24,834 nucleotides of DNA from an uncultured Synergistales bacterium (GCA_905234205.1 CAJOGG010000049.1:1-24834); one strand, 5' to 3'; counted from the stretch's first letter, positions 8,586 to 16,795 are shown. Numbers and translations: made by a program. Notes: a model not told the origin generated them from the letters alone.

Positions 8586-10354
8586 TTACTCTCTCCTGAC
8601 TGTGAATTTTATTTCTTGCTTCTTCATTGCTTTCTGAAATGTTGCGTTACTCTCTAAAATTTTCTGCACACTTTCCAACGAGTCAACGCTAATTTGTAAC
8701 GGTAGCTTTATATCGCCCGGATCCATGACCATAAAATCTGCTTGCATGAATATATCCATTACGGTATCACGTAGCTTTGTGGTTTCAGTGTAAATTTCCA
8801 GCATGTAACTATATGGGGGCAACATAAATTCTTCTCGCGATTCTAATTCATTCGTCAAAAATTTCGTCCAGCCCCGCGGCAAATATTCAGCCAACTTCAT
8901 TCCAGAACGTCTAGCTTGAATCAAAACTTTACGTTCAGAACGCTCACTTCTTCCGCGCCAATAAGACTCCCATAACATTCTGAAGACTCTATATTGCGTA
9001 TCGTAATCAGGTCGCCATAATTCCGAGTCAAGGTCAAGCCACGCCACCAATGAAGGATTGATTTTGTCGCAGAGTTCGAGGCCTCGTTGAGTAGCTAAGA
9101 CGAGACCACCTGATACATTTCTGCTTACATTGCTATACAAGTTATCTTCAGAGGATTTGCAGTAAAGGTAAACTTTTTTGTAATATCTCTGTGCAATTTC
9201 GTAAAGAGCTTCAACGCCTGGTCGTTTACCCTTGAAAAGTTTGTAGCCGCAATTTGGACATTTTTCAGGAACAGCTTGAGTGTGTTTACAGATTTTACAG
9301 CGCAAAAGCTCCCCGAAATTTTCGCTTCTCATTACGCCGCCGCATTTCTCACACTTGATTGATTGACCACAATTTCCGCAAAAAACTTCTGAAGAATTTC
9401 CGAGCCTGTTAAGAATCCACATGACGTTATTTCCTTTTGCAATCTCTCTGTAGGTTCTTTTCATCAACGAAAACGTAATAGGGATATTTCCGTCGATGCC
9501 TTGGGCTTCTTCCCTACGCGAATAATTTATATCAGTCAAGACTATGTTATCTCTAGCAGGTATCAGCGAAGACTCTTTAGGGGCTACTCGTAAAAACGTG
9601 CTCAATGATGGCATAGTGCCACTAAGAATTAATCTTGCGTTCAAAAAGTTTGCTCGTCTGACAGCCATATCGCGTGCTGAAATTCTAGGATTCCTCTGAA
9701 ATATATACGCTGGGTTAGCTTCATCTTCGATAATTATTTTCTCTGGAAATAACGGAGCAAACACCGCACCTTGAGAGCCAACTATGATTCTTTTCCAGTG
9801 ATAAAATGCTGCTTCCCATGCGAACATTAGCTTCTCTCCTCCGGTTGATGGCCATAACAAAGCTTCTGACGCAAGGTCTTGAGGTAATTTCTTGAAAAAT
9901 TTCTGTGCCGCGTCTTTCGTCGGAAATAATATCAGCGTGCGTTCGTTTTTCCTTAGCTCTGTAATATAAAACTCCTCGCGCTCATGATCATAAGGATAAT
10001 AAAACGTGTGCTCACGAAATTCTCCAGATTGTTCAGAAATATCTGCTTTGGGGAAATTCTTTCCTTCAAGAAAATCTCTAGGCAAAATTGAGTTAAGCGC
10101 AACCGCCATACCACATAGCCCTTCTCGTCCCGACCATTGAGCCAAGTAACTGGCTCACGATCTATTATTCTCATTATGGTCTTTATTTTGACAGTATCAG
10201 GGAAAATTTTTTGCGACGGGCCAAGCACAAAGCCTATATACAGCCTTCTTACGACTTGTACAGCTACTGGTGCTCCGACTGGTAAATTTTCATTGCATTC
10301 GTAGGTTAAACTTACCAACAACGCCGGAATAACAACATCAATCCTGTAAGACAT
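8586..10354 (-). pseudogene. priA: Primosomal protein PriA, frameshifted, helicase motifs degenerate
   Basis: PriA restarts stalled replication forks. The N-terminal DNA-binding part (YRIDVVIPALL, ENLPVGAPVAVQV) is read from ATG 10354, which has GAGG nine bases upstream and overlaps the end of coaBC. After REPVTWL the frame changes (within about 10119-10140); the rest (LCGMAVALNSILPRDFL onward) is in another frame down to 8586. Fewer residues than usual separate TWL from CGMAVAL, so a small deletion is likelier than a single-base slip. In the main frame (8586-10145) eight cysteines (256, 259, 265, 268, 283, 286, 296, 299) form the zinc modules. But the Walker A GSGKT is replaced by a FYYPYDHEREEF-type segment, DEEH reads DEAN, and the QxxGRxGR motif is lost. 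Such helicase-dead PriA is known in Actinobacteria. Length (about 590) is short for PriA. Confidence 0.8.
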
Positions 10355-11522
10355 CGCTCCAAACCTCAAAGGCTATATCAATTTTAAGCCCCGTGAAAGT
10401 TTTTACAGGTTTAGACTTGTGAATCAGTTTCAGTGTGTTTGTATCGACACCAAAACCTGCATTTTTCGCGCTAACGTCATTGGCCAGAATATAATCAAGA
10501 TTTTTTCGTACAAGTTTTTCCTGTGCATTATCCAATAAATTTTCCGTCTCTGCAGCAAAGCCAATCAACACTTGGCCGTCACGTTTGAGCTTTCCGACTT
10601 CTGCGGCTATGTCAGGATTTTGAATTAATTCAAGCGTTATTGAATCTTTGTCGCCTCGTTTGATTTTGTTAGCGTGAAATTCTTTGGCCCTATAATCTCC
10701 AACCGCAGCAGCCTTCACAATATAATCTGCCCACGAAAAATTAGCCTTAACCGCTTCCAACATTTCTAGCGCCGATTCTACGTGAATAAGTTCAAAGCTA
10801 TAAGGCTCAACATCAACGGGCCCGGCAACAACTTTGACTTCAGCTCCTCTGTACCAAGCAGCACGAGCCATAGCAACTCCCATTTTTCCCGTACTAGGAT
10901 TCGAGATATAACGAACTGGATCAATATATTCACGCGTAGGTCCGGCAGTAACCAAAACATTTTTTCCCGTCATGTCATGAACACAAAAAGCCCGAAAAAT
11001 TTCCTGCATTATCTCTTCCGGCTCCGGCATTCTCCCTTTACCGGCAACTCCACAAGCCAAATCGCCTTCAGATGGTTCTACAACATGTAAGCCTCTCTCC
11101 GATAACACGCTCAAATTTTCCTGTGTGGCTGGATTTTCATACATATTCTCGTTCATTGCAGGGAATATCAACACGGGACAACTAGCCGCGATTACAGCCG
11201 AGGTCAGCAAATTATCAGCGATACCATTAGCAATTTTTCCAAGTGTGTTAGCTGTACACGGAGCAACAACCAATAAATCTGCCCATTGAGTCAATTTTAT
11301 GTGCGGGATAGTATGGTCAAAATCGTCGTCGGTCCAAATTTTTTTGCCTGATAGAGTTGCTAAAGTCATTGGCGTGACGAAATTACACGCGGACTTCGTG
11401 AGAATGATCTCGACTTCACAATCAGCCTTCTTGATCAATCTCACCAGCGCAGGAATCTTGTAAGCCGCTATTCCTCCGGTTATGCAAAGAAGGACGTGGC
11501 GGCCGTGTTTCCAGTTATTCAT
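10338..11522 (-). CDS. coaBC: Bifunctional phosphopantothenoylcysteine decarboxylase / phosphopantothenate-cysteine ligase
   Basis: Carries out two steps of coenzyme A synthesis: joining cysteine to 4'-phosphopantothenate (CoaB) and decarboxylating the product with FMN (CoaC). The CoaC half (about 1-180) has the flavin loop TGGIAAYK (15-22), the active His in PHI (74), PAMNENM (121-127) and the loop LACGVAGKGRMPEP (155-168) with the active cysteine 157. The CoaB half starts near 186 with KNVLVTAGPTREYIDPVRY and SNPSTGKMG, and has the AAAVGDYR (271-278) and KIKR (286-289) segments. The 394 residues are normal. It overlaps rpoZ by 8 bases at its start and priA by 17 at its end, so translation in this run is coupled. 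Confidence 0.96.
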   Translation of the reverse strand: MNNWKHGRHVLLCITGGIAAYKIPALVRLIKKADCEVEIILTKSACNFVTPMTLATLSGKKIWTDDDFDHTIPHIKLTQWADLLVVAPCTANTLGKIANGIADNLLTSAVIAASCPVLIFPAMNENMYENPATQENLSVLSERGLHVVEPSEGDLACGVAGKGRMPEPEEIMQEIFRAFCVHDMTGKNVLVTAGPTREYIDPVRYISNPSTGKMGVAMARAAWYRGAEVKVVAGPVDVEPYSFELIHVESALEMLEAVKANFSWADYIVKAAAVGDYRAKEFHANKIKRGDKDSITLELIQNPDIAAEVGKLKRDGQVLIGFAAETENLLDNAQEKLVRKNLDYILANDVSAKNAGFGVDTNTLKLIHKSKPVKTFTGLKIDIAFEVWSDVLQD

Positions 11523-11871
11523 CTACATTAACGTTTTCTTCAACTTTTTCAACGGGGGCTTCGTCGTTTTTTTCCGCATCAGCTTCAAGAGGTTCGGACG
11601 CTTCAACAGACAGGGCTGTAACGTCGGTTAATTCAGTCACCTCACCTGTACTGGCGTCTTCAACTTTAATTGGGTTAGCATTAATTGGGCTTTTGCCTTC
11701 CTCAATTTCAAGCAACACATTGGAGATATAACGCTCATTTGCCTGCATGCCTTTTTCAACCGGGTGTTCTTCACTCTCGCGTCGGGCCTCTGCTGCAACT
11801 TTTACGGTAACCTCATACTTGTTATCAGTCCCGCATTTGTCTGCAAGCCATTCGAGATCATAAAATTTCAT
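11515..11871 (-). CDS. rpoZ: RNA polymerase omega subunit
   Basis: Omega helps assemble the beta' subunit of RNA polymerase and, in many bacteria, takes part in the ppGpp response. The protein is read from ATG 11871 (118 residues): MKFYDLEWLADKC is followed by NKYEVTVKVAAEARR, the family core, and ANERYISNVLLEIEEGK. A longer in-frame ORF starting at 11916 would run into the tRNA-Met gene, so it is rejected. An AAAGGA lies about 12 bases before the ATG. The last 40 or so residues form an acidic, low-complexity tail rich in E, D, V and T (from about TGEVTELTD), longer than in E. coli omega. It overlaps coaBC by 8 bases; the same rpoZ-coaBC-priA order is common in many bacteria, which supports the call. 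Confidence 0.9.
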   Translation of the reverse strand: MKFYDLEWLADKCGTDNKYEVTVKVAAEARRESEEHPVEKGMQANERYISNVLLEIEEGKSPINANPIKVEDASTGEVTELTDVTALSVEASEPLEADAEKNDEAPVEKVEENVNVDE

Positions 11872-11904
11872 TGTGTGTGTGAATTCCTTTCGAAAGAGAT
11901 AAAA

Positions 11905-11981
11905 TGGTGGCGGCACCTGGATTCGAACCGGGGACTCCGTGGGTATGAACCGCGTGCTCTAGCCAACTGAGCTATACCGCC
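11905..11981 (-). tRNA. tRNA-Met (CAT), elongator
   Basis: Cloverleaf with acceptor GGCGGTA/TGCCGCC, T arm around GGTTCGAATCC, loop TTCATAC with anticodon CAT and the CCA end encoded. The anticodon stem CGCGG/CCACG has one C-A mismatch in its middle pair (29-41). Acceptor pair 1-72 is G-C, so it is the elongator type, not the initiator. It ends only 33 bases before the rpoZ start codon. Confidence 0.93.
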
Positions 11982-11999
11982 ATGAGTTTTTCAGCTAAT

Positions 12000-12076
12000 T
12001 GGTGGCGGGGAAAGGATTTGAACCTTTGACCTTCGGGTTATGAGCCCGACGAGCTTCCAAACTGCTCCACCCCGCG
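12000..12076 (-). tRNA. tRNA-fMet (CAT), initiator
   Basis: Starts CGCGGGG and ends CCCCGCC-A-CCA; the first pair is C1-C72, unpaired as needed for formylation, although most bacteria have C1-A72. The anticodon stem holds the three G-C pairs (GGG/CCC) around CTCATAA that mark initiators. CCA is encoded. Confidence 0.95.
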
Positions 12077-12096
12077 ATGTCATTATCGTTACCTAG

Positions 12097-12183
12097 TGGT
12101 GCCGGACGAGGGATTTGAACCCTCACGGACTTTACGCCCTCGGGATTTTAAGTCCCGTGTGTCTACCATTCCACCAGCCCGGC
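12097..12183 (-). tRNA. tRNA-Leu (TAA)
   Basis: 87-base type II tRNA: acceptor GCCGGGC/GTCCGGC, D arm with GGTAGACAC, anticodon stem CGGGA/TCCCG around CTTAAAA, so anticodon TAA (reads UUA and UUG). A long variable arm (GGGCGTAAAGTCC) and an encoded CCA are present. Confidence 0.95.
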
Positions 12184-12219
12184 AGTAAACACTTCGTCCA
12201 TTGCCTTACTAACAAATCA

Positions 12220-12309
12220 TGGTGCGGAGGAGGAGAATCGAACTCCTACGACACTTAATTGGTCACAAGATCCTTAGTCTTGCGCGTCTACCAATTCCGC
12301 CACCCCCGC
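12220..12309 (-). tRNA. tRNA-Leu (AAG)
   Basis: 90-base type II tRNA: acceptor GCGGGGG/CCTCCGC, D arm with GGTAGACGC, anticodon stem CAAGA/TCTTG around the loop CTAAGGA. With T at 33 the anticodon is AAG, reading CUU. Long variable arm and encoded CCA. First gene after the strong tRNA promoter. A34 leucine tRNAs are unusual in bacteria, where GAG is common; A34 would be expected to become inosine if TadA accepts it. Confidence 0.88.
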
Positions 12310-12338
12310 ACTTCAAGTTTGAGGCATGACAAGGAGTA

Positions 12339-12366
12339 ATTATACTCTGAAAAGTTTGTGCGTCAA
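12339..12366 (-). promoter_or_regulatory. Strong sigma-70 promoter of the tRNA-rpoZ run
   Basis: On the minus strand TTGACG (12361-12366) and a perfect TATAAT (12339-12344) are separated by 16 bases, about 30 bases before the first tRNA base. On the opposite strand a TATAAT at 12373-12378, with no good -35 box, could serve the TolC-like gene at 12427. The rest of the 117-base gap holds nothing else I recognise. Confidence 0.85.
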
Positions 12367-12426
12367 GTATAGTATAATATGCGAAATTTTTTATCGTTTA
12401 TTTACTAACAAAAAGGATGATCTATC

Positions 12427-13803
12427 ATGCAAACTCTAAAGCGAAAATTTTGCAGGTATATTGTGTTCGTACTGATCATGTTAATTTTTCCAAATTCATC
12501 ATTTGCATCTGTATCTATGACTTTACCGCAATATGTCAACGAAATTCTGCTCAATAACCATTCTTTAAGGGCCGCCATGAAATCCGTTGAAGCTGATTAT
12601 TATTCTGTGCTTGCAGCAGTGGGTGTTCAACGTCCAAACATTGCAGCGTCACTTAGTGGCTCTTGGGCAACAAAGCAAAACACGGAAAACAATGTAACTG
12701 TAGGAAATCTAGCCTTGAGATTGACTCATCGTATAGATATTTCTGGAACATATAAGCTTGACGAGCAACAAAATATTTTGGGTTATGAAGTATCGCGAGC
12801 AAACTTTGACGCAAATGTTAATACGCTCATAGCAGCCGCTGAACAAACTTGGTGGTCCGCAGTTCTTGCAAGAGAGAACATGAAATTACAGCAGGATATT
12901 TTGTTACAACGTTCAGAGAATCACAGAGTCACTATGGAAAAATATAATCAAGAATTAATCCCAAGACTTGATATAGTGCGTAGTGAAGCGCAGGTTGTTG
13001 AAGCAGAGACTCTCGTTAAGAGCGCTGAGACGGTGTATTTGAACCTCTTGGCCGAACTTTCTTATATGGCTGGCGGTTTGGACGTTGAACCAGTTGAAGA
13101 GGAGTTACAAGTTCCGATTTTCGATGTAGCTTTGAATTTCGAGGAGGCTTTGGAATTTCGTCCCGATGTCAGAGCAGCAAGGCTAACTCTTGAGCGAGCA
13201 AATGTCGTGAAGAAACTAATGGCAAAAGGTTTATCCCCAACGCTGGATTTTGGTTTTCAGTTCACTCCGTGGTCTGATCCAGAATTTGCGGCAACTCCCA
13301 ATGATAGGCAAGCAGGAGCTTCTCTCACTCTTACAACTCCCATATACGATGGCAAACAAACTAAGTACAAAGTTCTCAACGCTGATAGATTAATTCAGTC
13401 AGCAGAGGCAAATTTAGAGGGGCTTCGAGAATCAACAAGGCGAGATATTAACGTGGCTATGAACAACTGGAGAAACGCTTCAGCTTCTGAACAGGACAAA
13501 CAGAGACAAGTTGAACGCTCTGAAGAAGAATTACGCATAACTGAACTAATGTACACTGAAGGAATGGGCGCACAAATAGATTTAATCAATGCTCAAACAG
13601 CTTATCAAGCAGTCAAGACAGAATATCTCGATGCAGTCAAAAATATGTACGTAGCTCTCGTAGCTTTAAGGCAAGCGATCGGCGATTACTCCCCAGCTGA
13701 AGACGGAACATGGAAAGACGCTGTGAAAATTTATGGCAAGGGCAATGATGTTTTAGGCGAACTCGGTCTTAAGACATTGAGGCACAAATCAAGGACCAAA
13801 TAA
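12427..13803 (+). CDS. TolC family outer-membrane protein
   Basis: Forms a trimeric channel across the outer membrane and periplasm for export of drugs, toxins or proteins. The 458-residue precursor has a signal peptide (RYIVFVLIMLIFPNSSFA, cleavage near residue 28). The body shows the OEP repeat pattern: helix-rich segments with MTLPQYVNEILLNNHSLRAA near the start, ALEFRPDVRAARLTLERANVVKKLMAKG in the middle and YDGKQTKYKV plus IDLINAQTAYQAVKTEYLDA (about 380-410) in the second half, as in TolC, where two repeats make the 12-strand barrel and coiled coil. AAGGATGATCT lies upstream of the ATG. It abuts the next gene (TAAATG), so they form one transcript. No RND or ABC partner is beside it. Confidence 0.85.
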   Translation: MQTLKRKFCRYIVFVLIMLIFPNSSFASVSMTLPQYVNEILLNNHSLRAAMKSVEADYYSVLAAVGVQRPNIAASLSGSWATKQNTENNVTVGNLALRLTHRIDISGTYKLDEQQNILGYEVSRANFDANVNTLIAAAEQTWWSAVLARENMKLQQDILLQRSENHRVTMEKYNQELIPRLDIVRSEAQVVEAETLVKSAETVYLNLLAELSYMAGGLDVEPVEEELQVPIFDVALNFEEALEFRPDVRAARLTLERANVVKKLMAKGLSPTLDFGFQFTPWSDPEFAATPNDRQAGASLTLTTPIYDGKQTKYKVLNADRLIQSAEANLEGLRESTRRDINVAMNNWRNASASEQDKQRQVERSEEELRITELMYTEGMGAQIDLINAQTAYQAVKTEYLDAVKNMYVALVALRQAIGDYSPAEDGTWKDAVKIYGKGNDVLGELGLKTLRHKSRTK

Positions 13804-14346
13804 ATGAACATGAAACGGAAACTCTTATGCGCGCTCTTCATTCTGTTAGCTGTTTGTGGAGTCGTTGAAGCAAAAACTACTTCCAAAGCCAGCAATATCG
13901 CAAAGCTTTTCACAAGCGTAAACCCTTCACTCAATGCCAAGACCGCCAAAAATTATGCCGATATAATAATCTCTGTCTGCGATAAACATAAGCAAGATCC
14001 CTATGTCATAGCAGCTCTTATTGTTCACGAGTCCACAGTCAACAACAAAGCTATATCCAAAGGCGGAGATTATGGTCTCATGCAAATACGTTGGAACGTT
14101 CATGAGAAAGCAGTAAAGAAGAAATTTCCTAAGGTCAAGAAAGCGAAAGATATTTTGGACGCGAAAACAAATATCAGTTATGGAACAGAATTATTTGCTG
14201 AATGTGCCAAAAAAGGAGGTTCGACGCGCGAAGGAGTTTTGCGTTATAGTGCAGGTAATGAAAAACTTGCTGATAAAGTTATGAACACTGTGAAGGAATT
14301 GCAAAACATGGAAAAGAAATCTAAAGTTAAAGCTAAAAAGAAATAA
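13804..14346 (+). CDS. Lytic transglycosylase, SLT domain
   Basis: Cuts the glycan strands of peptidoglycan between MurNAc and GlcNAc, forming 1,6-anhydro ends; it acts in the periplasm. The 180-residue precursor has a signal peptide (LLCALFILLAVCGVVEA). The SLT core has DPYVIAALIVHEST with catalytic Glu 76, GGDYGLMQIRW (88-98) and RYSAGN (147-152), all landmarks of the family. It is a minimal domain with a lysine-rich tail (last 15 residues). Its ATG directly follows the TAA of the TolC-like gene, so translation is probably coupled; a transglycosylase would open the wall for a trans-envelope channel. It could also be a general wall-remodelling enzyme. Confidence 0.87.
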   Translation: MNMKRKLLCALFILLAVCGVVEAKTTSKASNIAKLFTSVNPSLNAKTAKNYADIIISVCDKHKQDPYVIAALIVHESTVNNKAISKGGDYGLMQIRWNVHEKAVKKKFPKVKKAKDILDAKTNISYGTELFAECAKKGGSTREGVLRYSAGNEKLADKVMNTVKELQNMEKKSKVKAKKK

Positions 14347-14364
14347 ACCAAGGAGGAAATTTTA

Positions 14365-15475
14365 TTGATGAAAAAATTTGTAGCAGCGTTTTTATTTGTG
14401 ATCGCGCTGTGTGGGGTCGCGACGGCTGATATTATTTACTCGACCACGGACGGAAAGATTGGCCTTATCAGTATCCAAGGTACCGCTAGCATCGATCTTG
14501 AAGGCGTTCAATACGAGACTGATTTTGAGAAGCCCGTTATGGGAATGTATTGGGACGATGAGACTTTAAGATTCATCGTGATTGGACAGAACGGAGAAGA
14601 AAGCAATGACGTAGCAATACGTTTTAATTATTCCGACCTTACTAAAGCAGTTGATCAAAAGCCTATAACGTTGCAGGGTGTAAACAACACATTAGGAATT
14701 ATAGGCATCAGTAACGGGCGAGGCGTCTATATAGTTTATGGTCCCTCAATAAGGGAATTTGAAACCGACGATTTTGAACCCAAAGATCGTTTTTACACTT
14801 ACACTACAAGTGATGAAGAGGTTAACCCAAATATCAAAGGCACAGTGGTTATTAACAATAGAATTTTTGTTTTAGTCAATGATACATTGATGAGATTCGA
14901 TGGCCAGCTAGATAGAAATGTGCAGGGATTCGCAGAATGGGGAGTTGAGTCAGGAGCTGAAGTTTTGTGCGACCTCTCAGACTCAAGACTAGCTATAGGA
15001 CACTCAACAGGAGTTCAAGTTTTGGATAATGAGTTAAAAAAGCTCTTAGACAATATTTCACAAGTCGACGCTATGTGTCCAGACCAAAGCAGCGGTTTTT
15101 ATTACGTGTTACAAGACGAATCTGGTGATAAAACTCTTTGCAACTTCAAACGAAATACTTAAGTTCAACAGTGATATAATCGATCTAGCACGAGACAGTG
15201 AAAATAAAATTTTAGCTACTATTCTGGAAGACAAAATTCAACTATACAACATGATTGACGACGATAAACTTGTTGCTGAATTTGATACGGCAGCATTAGG
15301 TGGTTCCCCCTACAAGGTTATGATGCGGCCAACGTCCATTACTAGCAACTCTACCAGCAAAAAAGATAACAGTGGCTGTAATTTCTCAAATGCCGGAATT
15401 TTATTAGCGTTGAGTATCTGTGGCATTGCAATAATAATCCAGTTAAAACTTAGGAGGCGTAAATTCAACTCATGA
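14365..15475 (+). pseudogene. Secreted Synergist-CTERM protein, split by a one-base frame change
   Basis: The start (TTG 14365 or ATG 14368, after AAGGAGG) gives a signal peptide (FVAAFLFVIALCGVATA). About 240 residues of repeats follow that look like beta-propeller blades (for example IIGISNGRGVYIVYGPSIREF and GTVVINNRIFVLVNDTLMRF). After DKTL the frame ends (TAA at 15160-15162), while the +1 frame continues the same protein: ATSNEILKF, IIDLARDSENKILATIL, then a Ser/Thr/Asn linker and SGCNFSNAGILLALS, a membrane helix and LRRRKF. Dropping one T of CTTT at 15136-15139 joins both parts. The ending fits the Synergist-CTERM sorting class, so signal peptide and sorting signal belong to one surface protein. 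The stop overlaps the gatZ start as ATGA. Blade function and ligand are unknown. Confidence 0.75.
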
Positions 15476-16782
15476 AGAATCCATTGTTAGCTATAGTGGA
15501 AAGACACAACGAGGGAATCAAAATAGGCATTCCCTCATATTGTACGGCCAATGATTTAGTTATAGAAGCAATTTTGGAACAAGCTAAACGTTTTGATGAA
15601 CATGTGTTAATCGAAGGCACTGCCAACCAGATAAATCAATTCGGCGGTTACACTGGCATGACACCGGAAAATTTTCGCGATTACGTTTATGAAATAGCAG
15701 ACAAAGTAAATTTTGAGCACGAGAAAATAATTTTTGGGGCTGACCATTTCGGGCCGTTAGTGTGGAGCGATTTACCTGCTGATGAAGCTATGAAGAACTC
15801 TAAAGAACTCGTGAGGCTCGCTATCTTGGCCGGCTTCACGAAGATTCACTTGGACACCAGCATGAAACTTGGCGGCGACTCTCTGACCGAAAGACTCTCC
15901 GATGAAGTTATAGCTGAACGTGGAGTTACTTTACTTGAAGAATGTGAGAAAGCCTATCAAGAATTACTCAAGGTCAATCCCAACGCTATTCGCCCAGTCT
16001 ATATAATCGGCTCTGAAGTCCCAATCCCTGGAGGCACTCAAGAAGAAGACGCGGGCTTACAAGTTACGAGCGTGAAGGATTTTGAGGCAACAATAGCAAC
16101 TTACAAGAAAAAGTTTGAAGCTCATGGAATTAGTGAACGTTGGCAGGACGTTGTAGCAATAGTCGTTCAGCCCGGAGTAGAGTTCGGCGACAAGGATATT
16201 CACGCCTATGATAGATACGCAGCCAAAGATTTATGTAACGCGTTAAAGACTCATAGCAATCTCATGTTTGAAGGACATTCCACTGATTATCAGCCAGCCG
16301 AAAAATTGCGTGAAATGGTTGAAGATGGCGTAGGGATTCTGAAAGTTGGCCCGGCTTTAACGTTTGCTTTACGTGAAGGCTTGTTTGCTTTGAGCATGAT
16401 TGAACGTGAATTAATCCCGGAAGAAATGCGCGCGAATTTCATTGACGTGTTAGAGCGAGTCATGCTTGAGAATCCAAAGAACTGGCAGAAACATTATCAC
16501 GGCTCCGACAAGGACAAACGAATCGCGAGAAAGTACAGCTATTCCGACAGATGCAGATATTATTTCAGCCTCCCCGAAATTAAATCAACGATCCAGAAAT
16601 TATTCGCTAATATCGACTCCGTTGAAGTGCCTGCAGGAATGTTAAGACAGTTTATGCCACGTCAATATAAGCTTATCCGTGATGGTTTGCTGCCGATGAA
16701 GGCTGCTGCACTTGCAAAAGATAGTGTTGTTGAATGCGTAGAAGACTATAATTATGCGGTAAAAGTTAATTACAAGCTTTAG
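15472..16782 (+). CDS. gatZ: Tagatose-bisphosphate aldolase non-catalytic subunit (GatZ/KbaZ type)
   Basis: GatZ/KbaZ proteins stabilise and activate the catalytic GatY/KbaY subunit; the pair cleaves D-tagatose 1,6-bisphosphate to DHAP and glyceraldehyde 3-phosphate. The 436 residues (family about 420-430) hold the typical N-terminus (GIPSYCTANDLVIEAIL), GTANQINQFGGYTGMTP and FGADHFGPLVW, and the later KIHLDTSMKLGGD and FEGHSTDYQ segments. The ATG at 15472 overlaps the stop of the preceding Synergist-CTERM gene (ATGA), so it is translated in coupling with it. gatY follows 13 bases after. Ketohexose bisphosphate pathways with this pair serve galactitol, tagatose or GalNAc use; which one is not shown here. 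Confidence 0.9.
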   Translation: MKNPLLAIVERHNEGIKIGIPSYCTANDLVIEAILEQAKRFDEHVLIEGTANQINQFGGYTGMTPENFRDYVYEIADKVNFEHEKIIFGADHFGPLVWSDLPADEAMKNSKELVRLAILAGFTKIHLDTSMKLGGDSLTERLSDEVIAERGVTLLEECEKAYQELLKVNPNAIRPVYIIGSEVPIPGGTQEEDAGLQVTSVKDFEATIATYKKKFEAHGISERWQDVVAIVVQPGVEFGDKDIHAYDRYAAKDLCNALKTHSNLMFEGHSTDYQPAEKLREMVEDGVGILKVGPALTFALREGLFALSMIERELIPEEMRANFIDVLERVMLENPKNWQKHYHGSDKDKRIARKYSYSDRCRYYFSLPEIKSTIQKLFANIDSVEVPAGMLRQFMPRQYKLIRDGLLPMKAAALAKDSVVECVEDYNYAVKVNYKL

Positions 16783-16795
16783 GGAGGAATAGAAT

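Noticed and set aside
11888-11897. Palindrome CTTTCGAAAG between tRNA-Met and rpoZ as a terminator
   Set aside because: A ten-base perfect palindrome has no loop room for a stable hairpin and no T-run follows; the distance to rpoZ fits read-through.
15124-15141. prfB-like programmed +1 frameshift as the main explanation for the split Synergist-CTERM gene
   Set aside because: The SD-like GGTGAT sits at the wrong distance and the codon after CTT is TGC, not a stop or an evidently rare codon. Kept only as an alternative.
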